Source: Rhizobiales bacterium 32-66-11 (GTDB taxonomy: Bacteria; Pseudomonadota; Alphaproteobacteria; Rhizobiales; Xanthobacteraceae). Taken from it: DNA of 55,017 nucleotides. A program made the position numbers and the translations under genes. Positions 33,161 through 42,195 of the stretch are shown here, in pieces; the first letter of the stretch is position 1, and every line of letters starts with the position of its first letter. The notes under the pieces are model-generated. The model was not told the origin of the DNA, made no database searches, and saw only the letters and a program-made list of their open reading frames with translations. The stretch spans positions 1 to 55,017 of the forward strand of contig NCEH01000065.1 of the NCBI GenBank assembly GCA_002304505.1. The letters are read 5' to 3'.

Positions 33161-34843
33161 TCATCCCCGATTCAGGGCTTTCGCGCGCAGGGCCGAAATG
33201 GTCGTGCTGGGAGAGATCGCCTCGATATCGAGCTTCACGTGGATGACCGCGGCATTGCGTGAGGCGAAGGCGGCTTCCATGACCGGGATCGCGTCCCGGT
33301 CGTCGGCGAGGGTGAAGCCATCGGCGCCGAACGCGCGGGCATAAGCGGCGAAATCGGGATTGCGTAGGTCGGTGCCGAACACCCGGCCGGGAAATTCGCG
33401 CTCCTGGTGCATGCGGATGGTGCCGTAGGTGCCGTTGTCGATCACGAACACTTTCGGCGCGAGGCCATATTGCATGGCGGTCGCCAATTCCTGCCCGGTC
33501 ATCAGGAAATCGCCGTCGCCGGCGAAGCACAGAGCGGTGCGGCCGGGATTGAGCCGCGCCGCCGCGATCGCCGCCGGAAAGCCATAGCCCATGGTTCCGG
33601 AAATCGGGGCAAGCTGGGTGCCAAAGGCGGGGTGCCGGTAGAAGCGATGCAGCCAGATGGAGAAATTCCCGGCGCCGCTGCACATCACCGTGTCGGCGGG
33701 AAGATGCTGCCGCAGCCAGTGCAGGATCGTGCTCATCTGCACCGGCCCGGGCACGTGAGGCAGCGGCTCGGACCAGGCGAGATAATCCGCATGCGCCGCC
33801 TCCCGCCAGGCCCGCCGGCGGGTGTCGGCCGGCGCCTCCAGATCGTCCAGCGCCGTCGCGAACGCCGCCGGGGTGGCGTTGATCGCAAGGGTGGGCTGGA
33901 TCACGCGGCCCAGTTCCTCGACGCCGGCATGCACATGCACGAAGGGGACGCCGGGGTTGGGAATGGGGATCAGGCTATAGCCCTGGGTCGGCATTTCGGA
34001 GAGGCGGGCGCCGAAGGCGAGGAGCAGGTCGGCATCCTTGACGCGCTGCACGAGCTTGGGATTGGCGCCCGGCCCGAGGTCCCCGGCATAGGCCGCATGT
34101 TGGTTGGGAAACAGCATCTGCCGGCGGAAGCTGGCGGCGACGGGAATATCGAAGCGTTCGGCGAAGCGCACCAGCGCAGCCACCGCCTGTTCGTTCCAGC
34201 GCGAGCCGCCAACGATCGCAAACGGCCGTTCCGCCGCCGCGATGAGTTCGCCGAGCTTTGCCATGTCGCTGCGCGCCGGCGCGATCTCCAGGGGCACGAA
34301 GGCGGGTACGTCCTCGACCATCACCTGGTCGTCGAGCATGTCGTCGGGCAGCGTCAGCACCACCGGACCCGGCCGCCCCTGCGTCGCCACCCGCACCGCG
34401 CGGGCGACGAATTCCGGGATGCGGGCCGCATCGTCAATTTCGATCACCAGCTTTGCCATGGTGCCGAACACGGCGCGCGGGTCGATCTCCTGGAACGCCT
34501 CGCGATGGCGGAAGCCGCGCGAGATCTGTCCCGAAATCAGGATCATCGGCGTCGAATCCTGCTGCGCTACATGAACGCCCGCGCTGGCATTGGTCATGCC
34601 CGGGCCGCGCGTGACGAAGCACAGGCCGGGCAGGCCCGTGAGCTTGCCCGCCGCCTCGGCCATGAAGGCGGCCCCGCTTTCCTGGCGGCACACGACGAAA
34701 TCGATGCGCGAATCCGCCAGCGCGTCGAGCACGGGCAGATAGCTTTCCCCCGGCACGCCGAAGGCGTGGCGCAGCCCGTGACCTTCGAGCGCATCGACGA
34801 GAACTTGAGATGCCGCACGGGCGCGGCTGGAAGGCTTGTGCAT
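33161..34843 (-). CDS. Thiamine-diphosphate enzyme, acetolactate-synthase-like
   Basis: 560 residues with the three ThDP domains. The N-terminal PYR domain (ALEGHGLRHAFGVPGESYLPVLDAL, with the activating Glu in VVCRQESGAAFMAEA) comes first. The central domain is about 190-330, and the C-terminal PP domain carries the cofactor motif from GDGDFLMTGQELATAMQYGLAPKVFVIDNGTYG. Motif order is that of acetolactate synthase, glyoxylate carboligase and related decarboxylases; the substrate cannot be read off, and no regulatory small subunit is nearby. ATG 34843 is used although the frame is open to 34978. It diverges from the lactate dehydrogenase gene. Confidence 0.88.
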   Translation of the reverse strand: MHKPSSRARAASQVLVDALEGHGLRHAFGVPGESYLPVLDALADSRIDFVVCRQESGAAFMAEAAGKLTGLPGLCFVTRGPGMTNASAGVHVAQQDSTPMILISGQISRGFRHREAFQEIDPRAVFGTMAKLVIEIDDAARIPEFVARAVRVATQGRPGPVVLTLPDDMLDDQVMVEDVPAFVPLEIAPARSDMAKLGELIAAAERPFAIVGGSRWNEQAVAALVRFAERFDIPVAASFRRQMLFPNQHAAYAGDLGPGANPKLVQRVKDADLLLAFGARLSEMPTQGYSLIPIPNPGVPFVHVHAGVEELGRVIQPTLAINATPAAFATALDDLEAPADTRRRAWREAAHADYLAWSEPLPHVPGPVQMSTILHWLRQHLPADTVMCSGAGNFSIWLHRFYRHPAFGTQLAPISGTMGYGFPAAIAAARLNPGRTALCFAGDGDFLMTGQELATAMQYGLAPKVFVIDNGTYGTIRMHQEREFPGRVFGTDLRNPDFAAYARAFGADGFTLADDRDAIPVMEAAFASRNAAVIHVKLDIEAISPSTTISALRAKALNRG

Positions 34844-35035
34844 GATATGCCCTTGGACTGCGATGAACCCGCCCCTGGCGAGTGATGTTAATAAAGATGC
34901 CGGGGCGCGGCGAGCCTGTCGGGTCCAGCTCGCCGGATCCTTGGTCCGCGGTCGGCGCGATTCGATATATGTGGTCACGCCGGGGCAGAGCGTCTAAACG
35001 ATGGGCCAATATCGTTCCAGCTGCGTCCCCCACCC

Positions 35036-36172
35036 ATGATCATCGCATCCCCCAACGACTATCGCGCCGCCGCAAGGCGCAAGCTCCCGCGCTTCCTGTT
35101 CGATTATGTCGACGGCGGCGCCTATGCCGAGTGGACCTTGGCCCACAATGTCTTGGACCTCCAAGGCATCAGCCTGCGGCAACGCGTGCTCAAGAATGTC
35201 GAGAAGCTCAGCCTGGAAACCGTGCTGTTCGGGCAGCCGTGCGCCATGCCGGTCATCCTGGCTCCGGTCGGGCTGGCGGGCATGCTCGCGCGTCGCGGCG
35301 AACTGCAGGCGGCCCGGGCAGCGGCGGCCAAGGGCATCCCCATGACCCTCTCCACGGTCTCGGTCTGCCCGCTCGAGGACGTGGTGCCGGCGAGCCCGAG
35401 GGTGCCGTGGTTCCAGCTCTATGTCCTGAAGGACCGCGGCTTCATGCGCAATGCGCTGGAGCGGGCGCAGGCGCTCGGGGTCACCACCCTGGTCTTCACC
35501 GTCGACATGCCGACGCCGGGGGCGCGCTATCGCGACCCGCATTCCGGCATGTCGGGGCCGTTCGGCCCGCAGCGGCGCATGCTCCAGGCCATGTTCAAGC
35601 CGAGCTGGGCGTATGATGTCGGCCTGATGGGCACGCCCCATGATCTCGGCAACGTGTCGAAATATCTCGGCAAGCCGACCGGCCTTGCCGATTATATGGG
35701 CTGGATCGGAGCGAATTTCGACCCCTCCATCAGCTGGTCCGATCTCGAATGGATCCGCGATTTCTGGCGCGGCCCCATCATCATCAAGGGGATCCTCGAC
35801 CCTGAGGATGCACGCGATGCGGTGACGTTCGGGGCAAGCGGCATCGTGGTGTCGAACCACGGCGGCCGGCAGCTCGACGGGGCGCTCTCAAGCGCCCGGG
35901 CGCTGCCCCCCATCGCCGATGCGGTGGGCGGCGAACTCACCGTCCTTGCCGATGGCGGCATCCGTTCGGGCCTCGATGTGGTGCGCATGCTGGCGCTGGG
36001 CGCGAAGGGCGTGCTGCTCGGCCGCGCCTTCGCCTATGCCTTGGCGTGCGGCGGGCAGGCGGGCGTGGAGAATCTGCTCGATATCGTCGCGAAGGAAATG
36101 CGCGTGGCGATGACCCTGACGGGCGTGGAACAGGTGTCGCAGATCGACGGCTCGATCCTGGCCAAGCTCTGA
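35036..36172 (+). CDS. lldD: FMN-dependent L-lactate dehydrogenase / alpha-hydroxy-acid oxidase
   Basis: A 378-residue (beta/alpha)8 flavoprotein that oxidises L-lactate to pyruvate and passes electrons to the quinone pool. [59 protein letters not shown], the catalytic-His loop [14 protein letters not shown] and [29 protein letters not shown] are all in place. It lies opposite the ThDP enzyme with a shared 190-nt upstream region. Pyruvate from lactate could feed that enzyme (inference). Confidence 0.93.
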   Translation: MIIASPNDYRAAARRKLPRFLFDYVDGGAYAEWTLAHNVLDLQGISLRQRVLKNVEKLSLETVLFGQPCAMPVILAPVGLAGMLARRGELQAARAAAAKGIPMTLSTVSVCPLEDVVPASPRVPWFQLYVLKDRGFMRNALERAQALGVTTLVFTVDMPTPGARYRDPHSGMSGPFGPQRRMLQAMFKPSWAYDVGLMGTPHDLGNVSKYLGKPTGLADYMGWIGANFDPSISWSDLEWIRDFWRGPIIIKGILDPEDARDAVTFGASGIVVSNHGGRQLDGALSSARALPPIADAVGGELTVLADGGIRSGLDVVRMLALGAKGVLLGRAFAYALACGGQAGVENLLDIVAKEMRVAMTLTGVEQVSQIDGSILAKL

Positions 36173-36214
36173 GGCCGGCGCCGCTCGCCGTCCCGATCCG
36201 GGGCGCGACGCCGG

Positions 36215-36952
36215 TCAGTGCTGAAGGATCTTCGAGAGGAACAGGCGGGCGCGCTCGCTGCGGGGGTGGGCGAAGAAATCCTCCGTGGGGGCGTCCTCCA
36301 CGATCTCGCCCGCATCCATGAAGATGACCCGGTGCGCCACCTTGCGGGCGAAGCCCATCTCGTGCGTGACCACCATCATGGTCATGCCCTCCTTCGCCAG
36401 TTCCACCATCACGTCGAGCACCTCGTTGATCATTTCCGGATCGAGCGCGGAGGTCGGCTCGTCGAACAGCATGCACACGGGGTCCATCACCAGCGCGCGG
36501 GCGATGGCGACGCGCTGCTGCTGGCCGCCGGACAACTGGCCGGGATATTTCTCCGCATGATCCTTGAGGCCCACCCGGTCGAGCAGCCGCATGGCTTTTT
36601 CCATGGCCTCCTCGCGCGAGCGCCCGAGCACCTTCTGTTGGCCAAGGCACAGATTGTCGGTGATGCGCAGATGGGGAAACAGCTCGAAATGCTGGAACAC
36701 CATGCCCACCCGCGCCCGCAGCTTGGGCAGGTTGGTCTTGGGCGAGGTGACCTCGACCCGGTCCACGACGATTTCCCCGCCCTGAATCGGCTCCAGCGCA
36801 TTGATGGTCTTGATCAGGGTCGACTTGCCGGAGCCCGACGGCCCGCAGACCACCACCACCTCGCCGGGCTCCACGCTGGTGGTGCAGTCCTTCAAGGCCT
36901 GGAAGTGCGTGCCGTACCATTTGTTGACGTTGCGGATGGAGATCATGGGCAT
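36215..36952 (-). CDS. gltL: Amino acid ABC transporter ATP-binding protein, GltL-like
   Basis: A 245-residue ABC ATPase for polar amino acids. [22 protein letters not shown], Walker [11 protein letters not shown]-loop [10 protein letters not shown], signature [15 protein letters not shown], Walker [15 protein letters not shown] and switch His in [26 protein letters not shown] are all present. It is last in the gltI-gltJ-gltK-gltL order, 20 nt after gltK. Two ATGs are 6 nt apart; 36952 has the better ribosome site. Confidence 0.94.
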   Translation of the reverse strand: MPMISIRNVNKWYGTHFQALKDCTTSVEPGEVVVVCGPSGSGKSTLIKTINALEPIQGGEIVVDRVEVTSPKTNLPKLRARVGMVFQHFELFPHLRITDNLCLGQQKVLGRSREEAMEKAMRLLDRVGLKDHAEKYPGQLSGGQQQRVAIARALVMDPVCMLFDEPTSALDPEMINEVLDVMVELAKEGMTMMVVTHEMGFARKVAHRVIFMDAGEIVEDAPTEDFFAHPRSERARLFLSKILQH

Positions 36953-36972
36953 GGGACGAACCTGCAATGGGC

Positions 36973-37671
36973 TCAACGCGCGATGGCGATGCGGGCCTGA
37001 AGCCGCTTCACGAGCATGGAGGCGGTGAGCGATATGATGAAATAGACCGCGGCGGCAAACAGGTACATTTCCGTCAACCGGCCGTCGCGCTGGCCCACCT
37101 TGGAGGCCGCGCCGAGAAAATCGGTGATGGAAAGCACGTAGACGAGCGACGTATCCTGAAACAACACGATCATCTGCGTGAAGATGACCGGAAGCATGTT
37201 TCTAAAGGCCTGCGGCAGGACCACGTACCGCATCATTTGTGAATAAGTAAGGCCGATGGCATAGCCCGCCGCCACCTGTCCGCGCGGGATCGACTGGATG
37301 CCGGCGCGCATGATCTCGGAGAAATAGGCGGCTTCGAAGAGCGTGAAGGTGATGATGGTGGAAGAGAGCGCCCCCACCTGGATCGGCCGGTCCGCCTGCA
37401 GGATCCACTGGCCGATATAGGGCATCAGGAAATAGAACAGGAAGATCACCAGCACCAGCGGCAGCGCCCGCATCACGTTCACATAGCTGGCCGCGAGCGC
37501 CGGCAGCACCGGCAGGGAGGACAGCCGCGCCATGGCGATGAGCGTGCCGAGCAGCACCCCGCCGATGGTCGCGATCGCCGTCAGCGTCAGCGTGAAGGTC
37601 ATGCCCTCCCGGAACAGATAGGGCAGGGAGCGGGCGATGATGTTGAAGTCGAAATCGCTGAACACGCTCAT
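36973..37671 (-). CDS. gltK: Glutamate/aspartate ABC permease GltK
   Basis: A 232-residue HisM-type permease with about five membrane helices: [44 protein letters not shown] and others. The EAA loop [45 protein letters not shown] contacts the ATPase. ATG 37671 overlaps the gltJ stop by 4 nt, so they are translationally coupled. Confidence 0.94.
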   Translation of the reverse strand: MSVFSDFDFNIIARSLPYLFREGMTFTLTLTAIATIGGVLLGTLIAMARLSSLPVLPALAASYVNVMRALPLVLVIFLFYFLMPYIGQWILQADRPIQVGALSSTIITFTLFEAAYFSEIMRAGIQSIPRGQVAAGYAIGLTYSQMMRYVVLPQAFRNMLPVIFTQMIVLFQDTSLVYVLSITDFLGAASKVGQRDGRLTEMYLFAAAVYFIISLTASMLVKRLQARIAIAR

Positions 37672-38399
37672 TTCCCCGCGTTGAAGCCGGGAACCGACAC
37701 GCGCCGCTCCAGCATCCGCATGCCGATGGTCACCACCGCGTTCAGCAGCAGATAGATCACGGTCGCCGCCGTGAAGGCCTCGAATACCTGGAATGAGAAT
37801 TCCTGCATGGCGCGTGCGCTGCCGGTCAGTTCCATGAGGCCGATGGTCAGCGCGACCGAGCTGTTCTTGATGGTGTTCAGGAATTCGGAGGTGAGCGGCG
37901 GCAGCATGATCCGGTACGCCATGGGCAGGAGAATATAGCGATAGGTCTGCGCGGTCGTGAGGCCGATGGCGGTCCCCGCCATGCGCTGGCCGCGCGGCAA
38001 GGTATTGATGCCGGCGCTGACCTGCATTGCGACCCGCGAGGACATGTAGAAGCCAATCCCCACCACCGCCGTGAGGAACGGGCCGTAGCGCAATTGCTTC
38101 ACAAAGGTGCCCCAGTCGTGGGGGAGCATTTCGGGAATGACGAAGAACCACAGGAACAGCTGGACCAGAAGCGGAATGTTGCGGAACAGCTCGACATAGG
38201 CATCGCCCAGGCGCGCCAGCCACTTGAAGGGCAAGGTGCGCGCCACGCCCACCAGGGAGCCGAACACCAGCGCCACCAGCCACGCGCAGACCGACGTGGC
38301 GATGGTCCATTTCAGGCCGTCCATCAGCATGTCGAAATAGGTTCCGTTGCCGTCCGGCGACGGTGCCCAGAGGATGGCCCAGTTCCAGTGGTAATCCAC
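37668..38399 (-). CDS. gltJ: Glutamate/aspartate ABC permease GltJ
   Basis: About 243 residues. The N-terminus VDYHWNWAILWAPSPDGNGTYFDMLMDGLKWTI matches GltJ-type permeases, and the EAA loop is SAGINTLPRGQRMAGTAIGLTTAQTYRYILLPMAYRIMLPP. GTG 38399 is chosen because AGCGAGG lies just upstream and the family starts near this point; the frame is open to 38426. Partner of GltK in the heteromeric channel. Confidence 0.92.
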   Translation of the reverse strand: MDYHWNWAILWAPSPDGNGTYFDMLMDGLKWTIATSVCAWLVALVFGSLVGVARTLPFKWLARLGDAYVELFRNIPLLVQLFLWFFVIPEMLPHDWGTFVKQLRYGPFLTAVVGIGFYMSSRVAMQVSAGINTLPRGQRMAGTAIGLTTAQTYRYILLPMAYRIMLPPLTSEFLNTIKNSSVALTIGLMELTGSARAMQEFSFQVFEAFTAATVIYLLLNAVVTIGMRMLERRVSVPGFNAGK

Positions 38400-38502
38400 G
38401 CGCACCTCGCTTGAGCAGGTCTTCAAGGGCGCGGCGAAAACGCAGGCGCCGCGCGGTCGGCTGGGATTGAGCCATCCCAGCCGACCGGGGGAACAGGCAA
38501 AC

Positions 38503-39411
38503 TCAGTAAGCGGCGGGATCGCCGCTGTCGGTGGGATTGGCGAACGCCTTCTTCAACGGCGCGCTGATGGTCACGTTCAGGTTGAGGTTCTTCGGCGGGA
38601 TCGGCGACTGGAACCACTTCGTGTAGATGGTCATGATCTCCGGGCTCTTGTAGAGCGCGGCGGTGGCCCCATCGACCACCGTCTTGAACGCCGGATCGTC
38701 GCGGCGCAGCATGATGCCGTAGGGCTCCGGCTTGGAGAAGGCATCCTCCGAAATCACATAAGCGGACGGATCTTTCGCGCCGGCGACGAGGCTGGAGAGC
38801 AGGATGTCGTCCATCACGAAGGCCACCGCGCGGTCCGTCTCCACCATCAGGAAGGCTTCGGCGTGGTCTTTGGCGGGTATGATGTTGATGTTGAGTTTGC
38901 GCTCGGTGTTCGCCTCATTGAGCTGCTTGATGTTGGTGGTGCCTGAAGTGGACACCACAGTCTTGCCCGCGAGATCGGCGATCGACTTGATGTTGCTGGA
39001 TTTCTTCGAGACGAACCGGCTCGCGGTCAGATAATGGGTGTTGGTGAATGCGACCTGCTTCTGGCGGTCGGCATTGTTGGTGGTGGAGCCGCATTCCAGA
39101 TCCACCGTGCCGTTAGCGATCAGCGGGATGCGGGTGGCCGAGGTGACGGGGGTATAGGCGACGTCCAGCTTGTCGAGCTTCAGCTCTTTCTTCACCGTCG
39201 CGACGACCTTGGCGCAGATGTCCATGGCGAAGCCCACCGGCTTCTGATTGTCGTCGAGATAGGAGAAGGGAATGGAGGATTCGCGATAGCCGATCGTGAT
39301 CGTCCCGGTGTCCTTGATCTTCTTGAGGGTCCCCGTGAGTTCCTGCGCCCCCGCTGGTAACGACAGGAACGCGGTGAAACAGCCGGCGATCAAGATTTTG
39401 CTGACGTTCAT
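38503..39411 (-). CDS. gltI: Glutamate/aspartate ABC substrate-binding protein GltI
   Basis: A 302-residue periplasmic binding protein (SBP family 3). It has a signal peptide (ILIAGCFTAFLSLPAGAQ), then ELTGTLKKIKDTGTITIGYRESSIPFSYLDDNQKPVGFAMDICAKV, VDLECGSTTNNADRQKQVAFT and VSTSGTTNIKQLNEAN, diagnostic of glutamate/aspartate binders. AGGAG precedes ATG 39411. It leads the gltIJKL operon with a 100-nt gap before gltJ. Confidence 0.95.
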   Translation of the reverse strand: MNVSKILIAGCFTAFLSLPAGAQELTGTLKKIKDTGTITIGYRESSIPFSYLDDNQKPVGFAMDICAKVVATVKKELKLDKLDVAYTPVTSATRIPLIANGTVDLECGSTTNNADRQKQVAFTNTHYLTASRFVSKKSSNIKSIADLAGKTVVSTSGTTNIKQLNEANTERKLNINIIPAKDHAEAFLMVETDRAVAFVMDDILLSSLVAGAKDPSAYVISEDAFSKPEPYGIMLRRDDPAFKTVVDGATAALYKSPEIMTIYTKWFQSPIPPKNLNLNVTISAPLKKAFANPTDSGDPAAY

Positions 39412-39850
39412 GTCATTCTCCTTTGGTGGGTGGGAACCAGGCGCCCGGCGAAAACATGGACGCGTCTGCCTGATAAAAGGGCACGCTGATCGGATGGGCG
39501 CAATCGTGGCGTGCCGCACGCAGCCTATTTCCCATTTGTATGCGACCCCGGCGGGCACGCGCGATGCTACCGCAGTCTTTGCGGAAATCGAGTGCCTTCC
39601 CATGCACGCCCCGTGCCGGACGCCGGGGGCATCGCCCGGGGTGGATCGCGCCAGACGGCGCGGGCGGTTCGGGGGCAAAGGCCGGGGATGGATTTTTGCG
39701 AAGCGCGTGGGGGTCAATCGAGACGCGTGGCGCCGGTCAATCGCGACGCGTGGTGCGTGACGCGTGGCGCGTGGCGCGCGCCCGCGGCCGGGGCAGGGTT
39801 AAAATGGGGCACCGTAAAGAAAGCGCGCCCCCCTTCGCGGGCGGCGCCTT
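39412..39850. other. Non-coding stretch upstream of gltI
   Basis: About 440 nt with the gltI promoter expected near its left part. No gene is recognised. Its right half holds a 23-bp-period direct repeat and a GCGTGG-rich stretch. Confidence 0.5.
39712..39753. repeat. Two 19-bp direct repeats, 23-bp period
   Basis: GGTCAATCGAGACGCGTGG (39712-39730) and GGTCAATCGCGACGCGTGG (39735-39753) differ at one base. They are followed by further degenerate ACGCGTGG copies up to about 39777. Confidence 0.75.
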
Positions 39851-40145
39851 TCATAGACCCTGGGTGAGCCGCCGGGATCTGGCGCGGGACGCGCAGATCA
39901 TCATCCACTCGGCCTGTTCGTCCGCGGACAGCACGAAGTCCTGGGGGTCCTTGATGTCTTCTGGGGGGCCGCGATGCCTTCGAGGAATTGCGTTTTGCAA
40001 ACCCCGCAGGTCCCGGCCTCGCATGAACTGTCGGCCTGTCGCCATCGAGACCGCGCGCCCGGATCGCCGCGAGAATGGATTGGCCGGGATGCACCGGGAC
40101 GATCGTCCCGCTCGAGGCCAGATCGATCTCAAATCCCGGTGAAAT
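39851..40145 (-). pseudogene. Ferredoxin domain of a phthalate/vanillate-type oxidoreductase, remnant
   Basis: Only the C-terminal 2Fe-2S domain of a class IA (VanB/PDR-like) reductase remains, spread over three frames. FEIDLASSGTIVPVHPGQSILAAIRARGLDGD is followed by DSSCEAGTCGVCKTQFLEGIAAP with three of the cluster cysteines, and then DIKDPQDFVLSADEQAEWMMICASRARSRR with the fourth. One missing G (about 40030) and one missing C in the C-run (about 39965) would restore one frame. The FMN and NAD domains, about 220 residues upstream, are gone. Confidence 0.8.
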
Positions 40146-40203
40146 GCGACCGACCCGGCCTACGCCAAGGCGTTGGCTTGTTCCAGAAAGGCGAGCCGTT
40201 GGC

Positions 40204-41346
40204 TCAATAGAGGCCCACGTTCACATTGTTCGCGGGACGGGCCGCGTTCGCGGGGGTCGTGCCGGGCTTGGGGGCGGGCCGCGTCTTCTTCTTCGGCACC
40301 GCAGGCGCAAGGGCGGCAACCACCTTCGGCGCCCCCGGCTTGTTCATCGCGATCAGTTCCGAGACGGTGACGAACTTGTAGCCCTTCGCGATCAGCGCAT
40401 CGAGCACGCGCGGCATCGCGGCCACGGTTGTGGCGTGGATGTCGTGCGCCAGGATGATGGCGCCGGGGCGCACCTGCTTCATCACCTGATCATAGATGCT
40501 CTGGGCGTCGCGGATCTTCCAGTCCAGCGGGTCCACCGACCAGAAGATCATGGTGACGCCGTACTTCTGCACCAGATGCTGCTGGAGCGCGGGCGTCATG
40601 GCGCCGTAGGGCGGGCGCACATACAGCGGCTTCTTGCCGATCGCGGCCTCGATTGCCGCCGATGTATCCTCGATCTGCTTGTCGGCCGCGGCGAGGGTCA
40701 GCTTCGGCAGCTGGGGATGGTTCCACGAATGGTTGCCAATCTCGTTGCCGCCGGCCGCGACCGCGCGCACCACGTCCGGATAGGCCGCGGCATTGGTGCC
40801 GAGCATGAAGAACGTCGCCTTGATGTTCCGCGCCTCGAGTATTTTCAGCAGCTTCGGCGTGGTCTCGGGATTGGGGCCGTCATCGAACGTGATGGCGATA
40901 TAGGGGCCGTCGACTTCCATGGAGCGGTAGGCGGAGGGGGGCGGCACCGGCGCGGCGGGCGCGAAAACCGGGGCGGCGGCCAAGGGCGCCGTGCCATTCT
41001 GCGCCGTGCCATTCTGCGCCGTGCCACCCGGCAGGGCGGTTGCGGACTGCGGAACGCCAGCAGCCGGGGCAGCGGCGCCGACAGGCGGGATCGGCGGCAG
41101 GGCCGGCAGCGAAGCGCGAGCCTGGGCCACCACGGTCGCCGGGGCCAGAGCATTGGCCTGCGGTAGCGCGGGAAGCACCGGCGTCGCGGTGGTCGTGATC
41201 GAGCCCGTGGTGATCGGCGCCGATACAGCTGCCGCGGGCGCCGCCGCCTGAGCGGACGGCGCGGACGTGAGCATCTGGCTGGCGGCGAACCCGAGACCGA
41301 GCGCGCCAGTAGCAACGAGTGCGGACAATGCCAAAAGCCGTTTCAC
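40204..41346 (-). CDS. Exported polysaccharide deacetylase (NodB-type)
   Basis: 380 residues: a signal peptide, a long Ala/Pro-rich linker (about 30-145), and a NodB/CE4 domain. CE4 motifs are TFDDGPNPETT (catalytic Asp and metal Asp), NHSWNHPQL (metal His pair), RPPYGAM, DPLDWK and ILAHDIH. A basic Pro/Lys tail (PKKKTRPAPKPG) follows. CE4 enzymes remove N- or O-acetyl groups from cell-wall or capsule sugars. The linker has a short in-frame repeat (GTAQNGTAQNGTAP). It looks complete and monocistronic. Confidence 0.92.
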   Translation of the reverse strand: MKRLLALSALVATGALGLGFAASQMLTSAPSAQAAAPAAAVSAPITTGSITTTATPVLPALPQANALAPATVVAQARASLPALPPIPPVGAAAPAAGVPQSATALPGGTAQNGTAQNGTAPLAAAPVFAPAAPVPPPSAYRSMEVDGPYIAITFDDGPNPETTPKLLKILEARNIKATFFMLGTNAAAYPDVVRAVAAGGNEIGNHSWNHPQLPKLTLAAADKQIEDTSAAIEAAIGKKPLYVRPPYGAMTPALQQHLVQKYGVTMIFWSVDPLDWKIRDAQSIYDQVMKQVRPGAIILAHDIHATTVAAMPRVLDALIAKGYKFVTVSELIAMNKPGAPKVVAALAPAVPKKKTRPAPKPGTTPANAARPANNVNVGLY

Positions 41347-41658
41347 GGCGCCGACTTTCTAAGTTGGAAGATCTTTATCGTAGCCCAATGTCGCTCTTCT
41401 TGTGTGGATAAATCGTGAAGCGCAAGAGGCCGCGTTGTGTCGGCCTTTGGCTTAGCTTTGGTGCCGGCCTGGAAATTCAGCCGGCGTGCCGCCTCGGCGG
41501 GACAAATGATATTCGTTGCAAATGCTTGCTTTTCCGATGCCGCGGGCCGTCGGCGCGCGGCCGGATGCGCATTTGGCGCGCACCGGACGCTGCGTCATGG
41601 CGCCGCTCTGGCATGCAAGGCGTGTGGGTCTCTGTGCGTCAGGATCGGGCGTGCGCCG
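41347..41658. other. Non-coding stretch between regA and the deacetylase
   Basis: About 310 nt, A/T-richer near 41350-41420, where the deacetylase promoter should lie. No convincing gene, terminator or operator. Confidence 0.45.
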
Positions 41659-42195
41659 TTAAGGCACGCGTTTTTTCTCCAGCTTTCGCGCCAGGGTGCG
41701 GCGGTGCATGCCCAGCCGCCGCGCGGCCTCGGAAATGTTGAAATCGGTCTCGACCAGGGTTTCGTGGATGCGCTCCCATTCGAGATTCTTCAAGGATGTG
41801 GGGCGCGCGCTGACAGCGATGGAGGCATCGCCGCCCACCTTGTCGAACGCGGCCTCGATGTCGTCCGTGTTCGCGGGCTTCGCCAGATAATGGCACGCCC
41901 CGAGCTTGATGGCTTCCACCGCCGTCGCGATGCTGGCGAAGCCGGTGAGCACGACAATCTTCATCCCGCAATCGCGGTGATGCAGCGCTTTCACGCATTC
42001 AAGGCCGGATCCGCCCGCGAGCTTGAGATCGACCACCGCATAGCCGGGAGATTGCGTCGCCAGAAGCGCCTGCACGCCCTCCAGGCGGTCGCTGACATGG
42101 ACCTCATAGTCCCGCCGCTCGAACGAGCGGCGCAAGGCTTTCGCGAAGGCGGCGTCGTCCTCCACGATCAGCAAGACGCGCTTATCGTCCATCAT
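41659..42195 (-). CDS. regA: Redox response regulator RegA/ActR/PrrA
   Basis: 178 residues. The receiver domain has phosphoacceptor Asp in YAVVDLKLAGGSGLECV, conserved Thr in VVLTGFAS and Lys in YLAKPAN. A Fis-type helix-turn-helix ends it: ETLVETDFNISEAARRLGMHRRTLARKLEKKRVP, the highly conserved RegA recognition helix. It controls respiration, nitrogen and carbon genes according to the quinone pool. It overlaps regB by 14 nt. Confidence 0.95.
   Translation of the reverse strand: MMDDKRVLLIVEDDAAFAKALRRSFERRDYEVHVSDRLEGVQALLATQSPGYAVVDLKLAGGSGLECVKALHHRDCGMKIVVLTGFASIATAVEAIKLGACHYLAKPANTDDIEAAFDKVGGDASIAVSARPTSLKNLEWERIHETLVETDFNISEAARRLGMHRRTLARKLEKKRVP

Noticed and set aside
31701..33344. 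A 547-codon plus-strand frame over the aldolase and dehydratase remnant
   Set aside because: Antisense to a clear HpaI aldolase; no recognisable domain.
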